A stretch of 57,741 nucleotides of DNA from an uncultured Chloroflexota bacterium (GTDB taxonomy: Bacteria; Chloroflexota; Limnocylindria; Limnocylindrales; Limnocylindraceae). A program made the translations under genes and the position numbers. The stretch is taken from assembly GCA_903864185.1 (NCBI GenBank), contig CAIPEX010000025.1, forward strand, positions 1 to 57,741. Direction: 5' to 3'. Numbering within the stretch: position 1 is the stretch's first letter; every line of letters starts with the position of its first letter. The notes under the pieces were generated by a model. The model was not told the origin of the DNA. It ran no database searches and saw only the letters and a program-made list of their open reading frames with translations. This document shows, in pieces, positions 23,966 to 32,801 of this stretch.

Positions 23966-24694
23966 TCACAGCGGTCCGCTGATTCCGCCGTCCTTGCGGA
24001 TCCGCCAGAAGTGGACCGCGAGGAAGACGGCCGCGAGGAGCGGCAGCACCATCACATGGAGCACATAGAAGCGAAGGAGCGTGTTCTGTCCCACCTCGAG
24101 GCCGCCGAGGAGGAGGAGCTTCGATGGCGTATTGAAGAGCGGCGCATAGCCGGCCATGTTCGATCCGATCGTGATCGCCCAGTAGGCGATCTGATCCCAT
24201 GGGAGCAGGTAGCCGGTGAAGCTGAGCATCATCGTCAAGAAGAGGAGGAGGACGCCGACCACCCAGTTGAATTCGCGTGGCGGCTTGTATGCGCCGTGAT
24301 AGAAGACGCGCATCATGTGAAGGAAGACGAAGAACACCATGAGGTGCGCGCCCCAGCGATGGATGTTGCGCGTGATCTGCCCGAATGGGACGAGCGTCTG
24401 GATGCGAATGATGTCGCTATACGCCTGCGTTGCAGAGGGGGCGTAGAAGAACATCAGGTAGACGCCGGTCACGGTAAGGACGAGGAAGAGGAAGAAGGAG
24501 AGCCCGCCGAGACAGAAGGTGTAGGCGAACTTCACGGCGTGCTGGCGTACACGCACTGGGTGAAGGTGGAGGAAGACGTTGTTCATCACCGCATAGGCAC
24601 GGCTCCGCTCGTCGCTCGGGTAGGCATTGCGGAAAATGGAGCGCCAAGCTGACGACCGTCGAACTGCCTGATCGACTCGCGCTAGAAGGCTCAT
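23966..24694 (-). CDS. Cytochrome b6-type protein (N-terminal cytochrome b)
   Basis: A 242-residue protein with four helices. The haem ligands are His112/His126 in helix B and His213/His228 in helix D. The 14 residues between the helix D histidines are the b6f-type spacing (bc1 has 13). Cys61 in FCLGGLSFF lies where b6 and Bacillus QcrB have the Cys that binds an extra covalent haem. The start is an ATGA overlap with the large flavoprotein upstream. It carries quinone chemistry and moves electrons across the membrane with subunit IV and the Rieske protein. Confidence 0.92.
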   Translation of the reverse strand: MSLLARVDQAVRRSSAWRSIFRNAYPSDERSRAYAVMNNVFLHLHPVRVRQHAVKFAYTFCLGGLSFFLFLVLTVTGVYLMFFYAPSATQAYSDIIRIQTLVPFGQITRNIHRWGAHLMVFFVFLHMMRVFYHGAYKPPREFNWVVGVLLLFLTMMLSFTGYLLPWDQIAYWAITIGSNMAGYAPLFNTPSKLLLLGGLEVGQNTLLRFYVLHVMVLPLLAAVFLAVHFWRIRKDGGISGPL

Positions 24695-26523
24695 TGCGCT
24701 CCTCCCCCTGTGCCGGCAACCCCTGCGAGCTGCCCATCTCGGTATGACTCCTTATAGAGGCGACCATCCGAGCTGATCTCCTGCATCTCGAACCTCTCCA
24801 TCGTAATGGCGTCGAACGGACAGCGCTTGACGCAGAGGGCGCAGCGGATGCAGCGCTCCTCGTCGAGGATCATGGCCGCGCCGTTCTCCCAGCCATACGC
24901 CTCGCTGAGCACGGGGAGCTGCCCCTCGGCCTTCAGCTGGTTGATATCCACCATATGGATGACCCCCTCGGGGCAGACATCGGCGCAGGCGCCGCACAAG
25001 ACGCAGCGCATCGGATCGAACCAGATGTTGTAGTTGCACATGAGGCAGCGGGTGCTCTCGGCGACCGCCTGCTGCGCCCCGTAACCAAGCTCCACCTGGG
25101 TGGTGAAGTTCACCGTTGGGTCGGCAGAGGGGAGGCGCGCTGCAAGCGGGAGCACGGGGATGTGCTGGCGCGGGATGGTGTCGTAGAACTCAGGCATGTC
25201 GTGGCGCCACGAACTCGTGACGCGCACATTCGCATCGACCGTCACCGTTGCCTGGCCCGCAAGGTAGCGATCGATTGCATAGGCGCACTTCTTCGCGTGA
25301 CCGGCCGCCTCGATCATCGTCGCTGGCCCAGTGACAAAATCGCCACACGCCCACACGCCACGGATGTTGGTGGCGTAGGTTGCCGGGTCAACCTTCACGC
25401 GACCGCGTGCAACTTCGAAGCTGCTCTGCACGGGAAGGAAGCCGAGGTCGGCCGCCTGCGAAACCGCCGGGATCACCGTGTCAGCAGGGATGATGAATTC
25501 TGATCCTTCAATCGGCACGGGGCTACGTCGGCCGGAGGCGTCGGGTTCGCCGAGGCGATTCTTAATCATGCGCACCCCGGTGATGTGGCCGTTCTCACCG
25601 ACCAGCTCGAGTGGCGAGACAAGGAAGTCCATGCGCACGCCCTCGCGCTCGGTCTCGCCCAACTCCTCTTCGTCGACAACGAGTTCGGCACGGGTGCGGC
25701 GATATGCAATCGTGACGCGCTCGGCACCGTGTCGGAGCGAGGTGCGCGAGCAGTCCATCGCCGTGTAGCCACCACCGATGACGACGACATCCTTACCCAC
25801 GCTGATCGGCTTTCCGAGGTTTGCATCTTTCATGAAATCAACGCCGTAGACGAGGCCGTCGAGGTCGGCGCCAGGGATGTCGAGGGCGACCGCGTTCATC
25901 GCACCAGCACAGATCGCAATCGCGTCGTAGTCGGCCTGCACCTGCTCAAAGCTCAGCTCGCGGCCGATCTCGGTGTTGTAGACAAACTTCACGCCGAGCC
26001 GCTCAATCAGCCGCACGTCGGTCTCGATCGCCTCGCGAGGGAGGCGGAATGCCGGCACGCCAATGAGCATCGTGCCGCCGCCGTACGGGAGGCTGTCATA
26101 CACGGTGACCTGGTAGCCCTTTACTGCAAGCTCGCGCGCCACAGAGAGGCCGGCGGGGCCGGCGCCGATCACGGCAACGCGCTCGGCGCGCGGCGAGATC
26201 GCTGGAGCGACATCGGGGATCCCCGATGCTGCGTGCCACTCGACGAGGAAGCGCTTCATCGCCCGGATCGCGAGTGGCCGATCAATATCGCCACGGCGGC
26301 AGGCCCGCTCGCACGGTGCCGAGCAGACGTAGGAGCACATTGCAGCGATGGGGTTTGGCTCGCGGGAGAGGATGTAGCCCTCTTCGAAGCGTCCTTCGGC
26401 GGCGAGGTTGAGGTAGCCGCGGCAGTTGGTGCCGACGGGACAGGCCTCCTGGCACTCAATGTTGCACTGCAACCATGAGGCGTCTACCGGCTGGACGAGG
26501 AAGTCCTGGTTCGCGAGAGTCAC
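24691..26523 (-). CDS. FAD/NAD(P)-dependent FeS oxidoreductase (GltD-like with C-terminal 2[4Fe-4S])
   Basis: A 610-residue cytoplasmic protein from GTG 26523 (AAAGG six bases upstream; TTG 26529 is the alternative). The N-terminal cysteine-rich domain has [15 protein letters not shown] plus [13 protein letters not shown], as in the glutamate synthase small subunit. FAD site [11 protein letters not shown] and NAD(P) site [11 protein letters not shown] follow. The tail contains [17 protein letters not shown] and [12 protein letters not shown], two ferredoxin-type clusters. It leads the operon for cytochrome b6, subunit IV, Rieske and c-cupredoxin, so it probably exchanges electrons between NAD(P)H or ferredoxin and the quinone complex. 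No gltB is nearby. Direction and partner are inferred. Confidence 0.88.
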   Translation of the reverse strand: MTLANQDFLVQPVDASWLQCNIECQEACPVGTNCRGYLNLAAEGRFEEGYILSREPNPIAAMCSYVCSAPCERACRRGDIDRPLAIRAMKRFLVEWHAASGIPDVAPAISPRAERVAVIGAGPAGLSVARELAVKGYQVTVYDSLPYGGGTMLIGVPAFRLPREAIETDVRLIERLGVKFVYNTEIGRELSFEQVQADYDAIAICAGAMNAVALDIPGADLDGLVYGVDFMKDANLGKPISVGKDVVVIGGGYTAMDCSRTSLRHGAERVTIAYRRTRAELVVDEEELGETEREGVRMDFLVSPLELVGENGHITGVRMIKNRLGEPDASGRRSPVPIEGSEFIIPADTVIPAVSQAADLGFLPVQSSFEVARGRVKVDPATYATNIRGVWACGDFVTGPATMIEAAGHAKKCAYAIDRYLAGQATVTVDANVRVTSSWRHDMPEFYDTIPRQHIPVLPLAARLPSADPTVNFTTQVELGYGAQQAVAESTRCLMCNYNIWFDPMRCVLCGACADVCPEGVIHMVDINQLKAEGQLPVLSEAYGWENGAAMILDEERCIRCALCVKRCPFDAITMERFEMQEISSDGRLYKESYRDGQLAGVAGTGGGAQ

Positions 26524-26610
26524 ATTCAACCTTTCCTTGGGTCGCGCGACGGGGTTACTCCTCCGTGATCGTATCAGGGAGCCCTAAGCGCCGTGCTCAG
26601 CGAGGAACTG

Positions 26611-27093
26611 TTACGAACGTGCGGTGATCTCGGCGAGGACCTCAGCGGCATGCCCGGTTGGGGTGACCTTTGGCCAGACCCGCGCCACGGATCCATCGGG
26701 GGCAATGAGCAGGGTGATGCGGTGCACCGCGTGGAAAGTCTTCCCGAGCATCTCCCTCTCCCCCCAGGCGCCATACGCCTCGGCCACCGCGTGGTCGGGG
26801 TCGGAAAGGATTGGAAAGTTCAGTGAAAACTTCTCCCGGAATGCTGCCTTGCTCGCCTGGTCATCGGGACTCACGCCCCAGACCACGGCACCCGCTCGCT
26901 GCAACTCCGCGTCAGCATCACGAAACTCACACGCCTCGATCGTGCAGCCAGGCGTGTCGTCTTTCGGATAGAAGTAGAGGACGAGCCAGCTCCCCGCAGC
27001 ATCGGCACGCTTCCGCTCAATGCCGTCGGCGTCGCGCAGCGTGAAGTCGGGGGCGGGTGTCCCTACCGATGGATGGTCGCCCAGTTCGCTCAT
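26611..27093 (-). CDS. bcp: Thiol peroxidase of the Bcp/PrxQ family
   Basis: A 160-residue peroxiredoxin that reduces hydrogen and organic peroxides with thioredoxin. The peroxidatic Cys50 is in FYPKDDTPGCT and the resolving Cys55 lies five residues on (EACEF), the PrxQ arrangement. The start ATG 27093 overlaps the stop of the fused ECF transporter gene, so it is the last gene of the thiamine operon. Mass production with a thiamine transporter may reflect oxidant sensitivity of TPP enzymes such as KorAB, which is speculation. Confidence 0.9.
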   Translation of the reverse strand: MSELGDHPSVGTPAPDFTLRDADGIERKRADAAGSWLVLYFYPKDDTPGCTIEACEFRDADAELQRAGAVVWGVSPDDQASKAAFREKFSLNFPILSDPDHAVAEAYGAWGEREMLGKTFHAVHRITLLIAPDGSVARVWPKVTPTGHAAEVLAEITARS

Positions 27094-29210
27094 CGGGCAA
27101 GTATAGGCTCAAGGAGCGCACGCGCAATGCTCACAAGTACGCCGCCAGCGCTAGCGATAATTAGGACCAGGTCGGCGCGGCCAAACGTTGATGGCCGGAA
27201 GCGTGTTGCGGGTCGCGTGCGTGTTGGCATGCGCACGCCACGGATCTCGAGTGCAATCGCAATGCGTGGGACGGCGCGCACAAACGAGTCGAAGAGATCG
27301 ACGAGCAGGGTGAGGCCCCCACGCGACGTGGTAAGGCGCCGAATCGCCCGTCGCTCACGCGCTTCAGAGAACATCGCGGGGATCGTCGCCGCCGTTGTCA
27401 GGAGTGCCATCGTTGGTGCAAAGGGTGCACCGAGGCGCTCAACCGCCGCATCGGCAAGCCGGAGTGGCTCAAATGGACGGATCAAGACAAGGCTCCCCGC
27501 CGCAAAGGTGAGGAGTCGCGCAACGGCGCCGATCGCCTGCTCAACCTCTGCCCCGCCAATCACATTGGCAAGAAAGAGACCAAGCGCAGCGGGTGTGAGC
27601 GCGAGCCCAATGCGCAGGGTGCCGAGCGCATCGACGCCTGCGCGCCAGGCGATGAGGAGGGCTGGGATCGCAATTGCCCCTTGCGCCAAGAGGGTCGCTG
27701 GGCTGATGAGTGAGAGGAGGAACCAGAAGAGCGCCAGCCCCATGCGCGTGAGTGGGTTTGCACTGCCGACCAGGCGCTTGGTGATCGCTGGGCTCAACAG
27801 CTGCTGTGCCGCATCGACCACCTCGCCGAGCGGGGCAATCAGGCGCGTACGGATAGAAGGGGCGCCTCCCGCCGTCATCGTGCCGCGTGGGTGTTCGATG
27901 ACGCGCGCTCGGGCCGGAGCGAGTGCCGCGTCATGGGTCGCAATAAGGAGCGCAGTGCCAGCGGCGGCAAACTCATCGATGATCGCGCTCACCTGCGCTA
28001 CTGCGGCTGCGTCGAGTCCTGCGGTCGGCTCATCGAGCACAACCAGCTTAGCTTCACGTGCGAGTGCCACAACGAGAGAGAGGCGACGGCGTTCGCCATC
28101 GGAGAGTCGCGCGGGCATTACATCCACGAGCCTTGCGACGCGCAGTCGTTCGGCGAGCACGAGGGCTCGCGGCAGGTTCTCCACTGCAATCAACTGTCGC
28201 GCCGGCCGCGCGCCAAGCAAGAGCCCGGGGTCTTGCGGTGCATAGGCGATACGAACATCTGCCACCGTTCGCGCGCCGACCGAGAGCGGTAGTGTTCCAG
28301 CTACGAGGCTGAGGAGTGTCGACTTGCCGCTCCCCGTTGGGCCGGTGAGGATGGTTACTGTTCCGGGAATCACGTCAATGCTCACCGCTTCCATCTCGCG
28401 ACCAAGCGCGCGCGCACCACGCAACTGTGCGATTGATGTTTGCTGGTGGAGACGCACCGCTGATGCTGGTTGTGCAGTGGCCACAGTGGGATCGCCAGCA
28501 GCGAGAGCCGTTGCACCGCGGCCGTTAACCAGGTGGAGTGTGGCCGTAGGAGTTTCGCCCAGTGATTCTACGGTGTGGGTTGCGATGACGCGTGTCGCAC
28601 CGGTTGCACGCATCACCTGCCGCAGCGTTGTGGCGGTAGCAGCGTCGAGAGAGTTAAACGGTTCGTCGGCGATGAGGAGTTGCGGTTGCGCAACGAGAGC
28701 GGCGAGTGCGGCGGCGAGCATACGTTCTCCGCCACTGAGGTGCGCAACGGATCGCTCGAGCAGCGGGCTGATGGTGAGCTCGTGCGCCGCGGCGTCAATC
28801 GCCTGGCGCATTTCGCCCGTGGCGATGATCCGCGACTCCAAGGGGAGGGCGGCGTCATCAAGGAGGCGCGGGAGGGCGGCGGTTGGCGCCGGGCCGGCAG
28901 GGATCAGGCCGAGGCGAGCGAGGTGCGCGACGGGTGGCCCAGGCTCGCCACGGGCGGCCGCCGCGACGAGATCGATCCCGCCCACGGTGAGCTCCCCGCT
29001 CAACTCCCCCGGCAAGAGGGTGCCGAGGAGCCCGGCGAGGGCGAACAGGAGGGTGCTCTTCCCCGCACCTGATGCGCCCGTAATAAGGAGAAGGCCACCT
29101 GGTGCGAGGCTCGTGCGCGTCCCCCGTAGGTCGAGGGTCGGCGCTGGCGCGCCAGCGGGACGCCAGACGAGGTCACACATCTCAATAGCCGGAGGCGGCT
29201 CCTTCAGCAT
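27090..29210 (-). CDS. ECF transporter energising module: two ATPases fused to EcfT (YkoD-YkoC type)
   Basis: A 706-residue three-domain protein. The first ATPase has GASGAGKST, LSGGERML and LLIADEPFNSLD. The second has GPTGSGKST, LSDGERRRLSL and LVVLDEPTAGLD. From about residue 470 on follow five to six helices with the EcfT cytoplasmic loop and coupling motif region EARERRAIRRL...EIRGVRM. In Bacillus YkoD holds both ATPases and YkoC is separate; here all are one chain. It is directly downstream of ykoE (6 bp) and under the TPP riboswitch, so it powers uptake of thiamine or its HMP precursor. Confidence 0.88.
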   Translation of the reverse strand: MLKEPPPAIEMCDLVWRPAGAPAPTLDLRGTRTSLAPGGLLLITGASGAGKSTLLFALAGLLGTLLPGELSGELTVGGIDLVAAAARGEPGPPVAHLARLGLIPAGPAPTAALPRLLDDAALPLESRIIATGEMRQAIDAAAHELTISPLLERSVAHLSGGERMLAAALAALVAQPQLLIADEPFNSLDAATATTLRQVMRATGATRVIATHTVESLGETPTATLHLVNGRGATALAAGDPTVATAQPASAVRLHQQTSIAQLRGARALGREMEAVSIDVIPGTVTILTGPTGSGKSTLLSLVAGTLPLSVGARTVADVRIAYAPQDPGLLLGARPARQLIAVENLPRALVLAERLRVARLVDVMPARLSDGERRRLSLVVALAREAKLVVLDEPTAGLDAAAVAQVSAIIDEFAAAGTALLIATHDAALAPARARVIEHPRGTMTAGGAPSIRTRLIAPLGEVVDAAQQLLSPAITKRLVGSANPLTRMGLALFWFLLSLISPATLLAQGAIAIPALLIAWRAGVDALGTLRIGLALTPAALGLFLANVIGGAEVEQAIGAVARLLTFAAGSLVLIRPFEPLRLADAAVERLGAPFAPTMALLTTAATIPAMFSEARERRAIRRLTTSRGGLTLLVDLFDSFVRAVPRIAIALEIRGVRMPTRTRPATRFRPSTFGRADLVLIIASAGGVLVSIARALLEPILAR

Positions 29211-29216
29211 GGTCGA

Positions 29217-29777
29217 CTATGCGCCGATCAGGTCGAGGGCCCCACTGCGACGCAGTGCTGCGCGCAGGAGCCATGCCCCTACACCGCCGACGAGCGCCGA
29301 GCTGGCGACCATTGCACCAGCGAGGAGGAGTGCGAACGTCACATCCACACCAGCGAAATACAGCGGGATGTCATGCACGGCCATGCCGATCCCCGAGAGT
29401 GCACCGGCGAACACGACGATGTCGATGTGTGGCCGCCGATACGCAATCAGTGCAAACGCAACCTCTGCGCCGATCCCTTGCGCCGCGCCAGAAGCGATTG
29501 CATCAATCGACCACTGACTCGCAAGCAAGAACGAAACGGAGGCAGCGATCATCTCGCCGGCAAGTGCAGCACCAGGTCGGCGAATGATCAAACCCGCCAG
29601 CGGCCCAGCGATCACCCAGGTTCCCGCAAACAAGAGGTACTGCAGCGGCAAGACTGCGGCAAAGAGTGGCGAGAGTGAACTCCAGAGGATTCCCCACCCT
29701 GCAAACAGCACCCCCGATGCAATACCGAGTGTGGCAAGCGTCACGAGATCAAGGAGACTCCAACGGCGGCCGCTCAT
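29217..29777 (-). CDS. ykoE: ECF transporter substrate-binding membrane subunit YkoE
   Basis: A 186-residue protein with five to six hydrophobic helices and family features such as GTWVIAGPLAGLIIRRPGAA and GAAQGIGAEVAF. YkoE is the S component for thiamine or hydroxymethylpyrimidine. The start ATG 29777 overlaps the TGA of thiN; the longer frame to 29942 would run inside thiN and is rejected. It pairs with the fused AAT protein downstream, and is regulated by the TPP riboswitch at 30.5 kb. Confidence 0.85.
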   Translation of the reverse strand: MSGRRWSLLDLVTLATLGIASGVLFAGWGILWSSLSPLFAAVLPLQYLLFAGTWVIAGPLAGLIIRRPGAALAGEMIAASVSFLLASQWSIDAIASGAAQGIGAEVAFALIAYRRPHIDIVVFAGALSGIGMAVHDIPLYFAGVDVTFALLLAGAMVASSALVGGVGAWLLRAALRRSGALDLIGA

Positions 29778-30430
29778 GCGGTGACTCCGCTGACGAGGAG
29801 AAGCTTGCCGCTGTGGACGGTAAGAACAACGCGTGCGCTGGTTGCAACATTGGAGAGGCCGCGCGATGCGCCGACATGCAGCGTCTCGTGTGTCAGTGGC
29901 CATCGCGTGCCACTGATGCTTACCGTCGCGTCGGCACCCCACGGAATCAGTGAGAGCGTTTGACCCACGTGATCGAGAAGTTCGCAGCGCTCATTCGCGG
30001 CAAGGAGCCGCACAACAGAATCCGCGCCGAGCAGCACGAGCAGCGCGCCGCTCGCGCGCACGCGCGGATGCTCGAGGAGAGCGGCGATCCCCAGCGCATG
30101 ATCGACACGCCCACCCCAGACGCCGATCAGGGCAATCTCCGACGCACCAGCGTCGAGGGCGGCGAGGAGGGCGAGCTCGGTATCGGTCGCCTCTTTCTCT
30201 ACGGGGAACCTCGTGCAGCGCACCCCGGCCGCCACCAGCGCCTCGTATTCGGCGGAGGTGAGGGAGTCGAAGTCGCCAATGACCTGATGGAGCGTGAGGC
30301 CGAGTGCGGCTGCCTGGCGAGCACCGCCGTCGGCAGCAATCACGAGGTCGGCCGAGCGCCAACCTGGCTGCACGCGATCGAGGCTCGCAGCGTCGACCGG
30401 ATCACCGCCGGTAAGTATTAACGCGCGCAC
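29774..30430 (-). CDS. thiN: Thiamine pyrophosphokinase
   Basis: A 218-residue enzyme that converts thiamine and ATP to thiamine diphosphate. Motifs are LILTGGDP at the start, VIAADGGARQA, VIGDFDSL (Mg/ATP aspartates), FPVEKEATDTELAL and LIGVWGGRVDHALG, followed by a C-terminal beta domain. Two GTG codons are possible; GTG 30430 has GGAGG five bases upstream, whereas GTG 30436 would consume that site. It is the first gene after the TPP riboswitch and overlaps ykoE. The pathway logic is uptake by YkoE-AAT, then activation by ThiN. Confidence 0.92.
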   Translation of the reverse strand: MRALILTGGDPVDAASLDRVQPGWRSADLVIAADGGARQAAALGLTLHQVIGDFDSLTSAEYEALVAAGVRCTRFPVEKEATDTELALLAALDAGASEIALIGVWGGRVDHALGIAALLEHPRVRASGALLVLLGADSVVRLLAANERCELLDHVGQTLSLIPWGADATVSISGTRWPLTHETLHVGASRGLSNVATSARVVLTVHSGKLLLVSGVTA

Positions 30431-30459
30431 GAACACCTCCCACTATCGCGGAGGGCTCT

Positions 30460-30549
30460 GCGTCTCCCTTCGCCGGCATGACCCGGATCAGGTTCCGAGG
30501 GTTCGCGGGCCTTCCCGCATCTCAGCGCCATCTGGCGCTCCCCTGTCGC
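30460..30549 (-). ncRNA. TPP riboswitch (THI element)
   Basis: On the minus strand the conserved core is complete: GGCGCTGAGATG, later GAACCTGATCCGGGTCATG, then CCGGCGAAGGGAG, which are the pyrimidine- and pyrophosphate-sensing parts of the THI box. It lies between the HAD gene stop and thiN. After the aptamer, CCTCC (30454-30450) can pair with the thiN ribosome site GGAGG (30440-30436) across a 9-base loop, which suggests control of translation initiation. It turns the thiN-ykoE-AAT operon down when TPP is plentiful. Confidence 0.93.
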
Positions 30550-30561
30550 GATGGATGGAGT

Positions 30562-31236
30562 CTAGCGCTTTGGTGTCGCTATCGGGTGACCGTCGAGCAG
30601 CTGATCAACCCACGCTGCAACTGAGGCCGCATGCTCATGTGCGTCTGCCTCATAAAAACGATCGGGATGAAAGAAGGGCGAGTGAATCCCAACCGCGCGC
30701 GATCCAACTGCGCGCGCCATGCGCATATCGTCGAGCGTGTCGCCAAGATACGCAGAATCTGCCGTTGAGCCGCTATGCCCAAGCGCCGCGAGGCCGCGGC
30801 GGAGTGGCGCTGGGTGGGGCTTCTGCTCCGGCGCATCATCACCATAGACAACCGCCCCAAGCAGATCAACAACACCGGTGCGCTGCAACTGCACGCTCAC
30901 CACCTTCCGATCGCCCGCGGTCACCACGCCGATCGGAATCCCTGCATCAACGAGGCGTGTCAGCGCGGCGAACGCGCCAGGAAGGAGCTCCGCCGCGTGG
31001 CCGTGATACGCCGCATGCCAAACGTCTGCCGCGCCTTCAATGAGGTGCTCGGGGACGCCGAACGCCTTGTACATGAGCCGCCAGTTCGCCGAGAAGTGCT
31101 CACCGTATCGCTCGCGCGTGAGCGCAGGCAGGCCGAAGGCGCGCATCACCTCGACGTTGGCGAGGTAGACGTGCTCGGTCGTATCGATCAGGGTGCCGTC
31201 CCAGTCGAACAGCACCGCCTTCATTCCCGTCTGCAT
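30562..31236 (-). CDS. HAD-superfamily phosphatase (phosphoglycolate phosphatase-like)
   Basis: A 224-residue haloacid dehalogenase-type hydrolase with motif I FDWDGTLIDT, motif II in VVTAGD, a lysine-bearing loop QKPHP (motif III) and motif IV YLGDTLDDM. The alpha-helical cap between motifs I and II is of the Gph type. Likely substrates are small phosphoesters. Starts ATG 31236 or ATG 31224 are both possible. It ends 12 bp before the TPP riboswitch on the same strand. A link to thiamine monophosphate is possible but unproven. Confidence 0.85.
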   Translation of the reverse strand: MQTGMKAVLFDWDGTLIDTTEHVYLANVEVMRAFGLPALTRERYGEHFSANWRLMYKAFGVPEHLIEGAADVWHAAYHGHAAELLPGAFAALTRLVDAGIPIGVVTAGDRKVVSVQLQRTGVVDLLGAVVYGDDAPEQKPHPAPLRRGLAALGHSGSTADSAYLGDTLDDMRMARAVGSRAVGIHSPFFHPDRFYEADAHEHAASVAAWVDQLLDGHPIATPKR

Positions 31237-31269
31237 CGCCTGATCCTAGTGCGCGCCTAGAATCAAGGG

Positions 31270-31881
31270 ATGACGAGCAATCCAGCCCCGGTCCCTCGCG
31301 GCGCGCGTGAACCCCAGAGTCGCGTCAGCGACTTCCCTGGCGGTATGCACGTGCGGGCAACCTGGGGGAGCAGTGGCCAGGCGGCCGCCGTCTTCGCCCT
31401 CTCTGAGCAGGGCGGGGTGCTCATCGACCATGGGGCGCTCGGCGCCGGGGCAGACGGCGATCCCGATCGACTCTGCCGGATGGAGCTCCGTGTCGAGACG
31501 CCAGCTGGAGCCTGGGCGGTTCGGCTCGCCTCCACGATTTACGACGAGCCGCGCGCGCTCTACTGGGACGCTGGGCAACTCTTCGTTGCCGGCTACGGCT
31601 TCGCCGTCTACGCGTTTGGCGCGCGCAGTGGCGATCTCATCTGGAGCCATCAAGCGGGAACACCGATCGTTGAGCTCATCGCCTCGCCACGATTTGGTCA
31701 TGTGATTGTGCAAAGCGAAATTGAGACCTGGGCGATTCGCCCCGACGGTGAGGTGCGTTGGCGCCTTGCGCATAGTGATGTTGTTGCAGAAGCCGCACTC
31801 ATGGGCGGCCAACTCGTCTTGACGAGTGTGAGCGGCGAAACGCAGGCGATCGATCCTGCAACCGGATCGCGCCACGCATGA
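31270..31881 (+). CDS. PQQ-like beta-propeller fragment protein
   Basis: A 203-residue protein whose middle and end show short beta blades: LYWDAGQLFVAGYGFAVYAF, IWSHQAGTPIVELIAS, VRWRLAHSDVVAEAAL and LVLTSVSGETQAIDPATG. These resemble PQQ-like or WD-like propeller repeats, though fewer than a full ring. No signal peptide is seen. Its stop overlaps the next start (ATGA), so it belongs to a four-gene coupled operon. Function unknown. Confidence 0.55.
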   Translation: MTSNPAPVPRGAREPQSRVSDFPGGMHVRATWGSSGQAAAVFALSEQGGVLIDHGALGAGADGDPDRLCRMELRVETPAGAWAVRLASTIYDEPRALYWDAGQLFVAGYGFAVYAFGARSGDLIWSHQAGTPIVELIASPRFGHVIVQSEIETWAIRPDGEVRWRLAHSDVVAEAALMGGQLVLTSVSGETQAIDPATGSRHA

Positions 31882-32801
31882 TCTCTCCACTGCAACTCGC
31901 CGCTGGCGGTGCGCTCCTGATCGCTGCCGGTGCACTCATTAACGCACGCCTCGGTGCGCGCATGCGCGCAGGTCGCTTGCTTGCTGGCGTCCAGCCGCAC
32001 ACGCCAACCGAGGCACTCGCCTCTACCGATCATGCGTATGTCGCAATCAACGGAAGTGTTGATGCCGCTGAGGCCTTTGAAGACGAGAATCATCGGCCGC
32101 TCGTCTATCGTCGTGAGCGCGTGCTGATCTCCGACGGGAGGTCGTGGCGCGAGATCGACCGCGCGGTACGCAGTGTCCCGTTCTCTCTGAGCGATGCCAC
32201 CTCTGCGATCGCCATTGATGTGGGCGAACTCGACGAAGGGCTAATCGTCATCGAGCGTCGCTGGGATGGGAGTGTCGCCGAGCTTCACGCGGCCCAGCGC
32301 GAGTACGCCACGTCCGCATCAGCGGCACTTGTTGTTGAACTTGCAGCGAGCGACCCCGAGCGTGGTGCACGCCTCATCCTTGAGCAGATCAGCACGCTCG
32401 ATCACGCGACAGCCGCCGGTGGCCTGGCTGGGGGGCAGCTCACCGCTGGACCAGGGGGGCGACCCTTGATTCTCACCACGCTTGAGCGTGGTGAGGCGCT
32501 GCGCATCCTCGGTGCCGAGAAGCGCTGGGCGCACCTTGCCGGCCTCGCCGCACTCCTCCTCTTTGTGCTCGGCGCCCTCCTCTGCCTCGCCGCCGTAATC
32601 AGCCTCCTCGCGACGCCTCTCAGCGGGGCAGGAGTGACGGCCAGTCCCACCCCAACGCCCGAGACGGGTGATGCACGCACGGGTGGCACAAGCGTCGGCC
32701 TCGGTGGGCTCATCTCGCTCCTCCTGGCCCTTACCGCGCCATTCGCACTCGCGGGCCTCGTCGCCCTTCTTGCACGCGCCGCGATTAGAATGCGGCGATG
32801 A
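31878..32801 (+). CDS. Membrane protein with GIDE-like domain
   Basis: A 307-residue protein with an N-terminal helix (about 4-22), a soluble region of about 195 residues, and two or more helices near the C-terminus (about 220-245 and 270-298) around a Thr/Pro linker. The segment RPLVYRRERVLISDGRSW followed by VPFSLSD and IAIDVGELD recalls the GIDE domain of mitochondrial MUL1-like proteins and their bacterial relatives. No RING domain is present. It is coupled to its neighbours by ATGA overlaps on both sides. A membrane stress or quality-control role is only a guess. Confidence 0.55.
   Translation: MISPLQLAAGGALLIAAGALINARLGARMRAGRLLAGVQPHTPTEALASTDHAYVAINGSVDAAEAFEDENHRPLVYRRERVLISDGRSWREIDRAVRSVPFSLSDATSAIAIDVGELDEGLIVIERRWDGSVAELHAAQREYATSASAALVVELAASDPERGARLILEQISTLDHATAAGGLAGGQLTAGPGGRPLILTTLERGEALRILGAEKRWAHLAGLAALLLFVLGALLCLAAVISLLATPLSGAGVTASPTPTPETGDARTGGTSVGLGGLISLLLALTAPFALAGLVALLARAAIRMRR

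Noticed and set aside
24691-26523. Glutamate synthase small subunit (GltD) as the function of the large flavoprotein
   Set aside because: The chain carries an extra C-terminal two-cluster ferredoxin domain and lies in a cytochrome b operon, and no gltB is present; GltD-like fold yes, GltD role unlikely.
27073-29517. Two long plus-strand frames opposite the fused ECF transporter
   Set aside because: Arg/Ser/Ala-rich composition without domains, antisense to clear Walker A and B motifs.
29778-29942. N-terminal extension of YkoE
   Set aside because: The added 55 residues lie inside thiN and are Arg/Cys-rich; ATG 29777 with an ATGA overlap is better.
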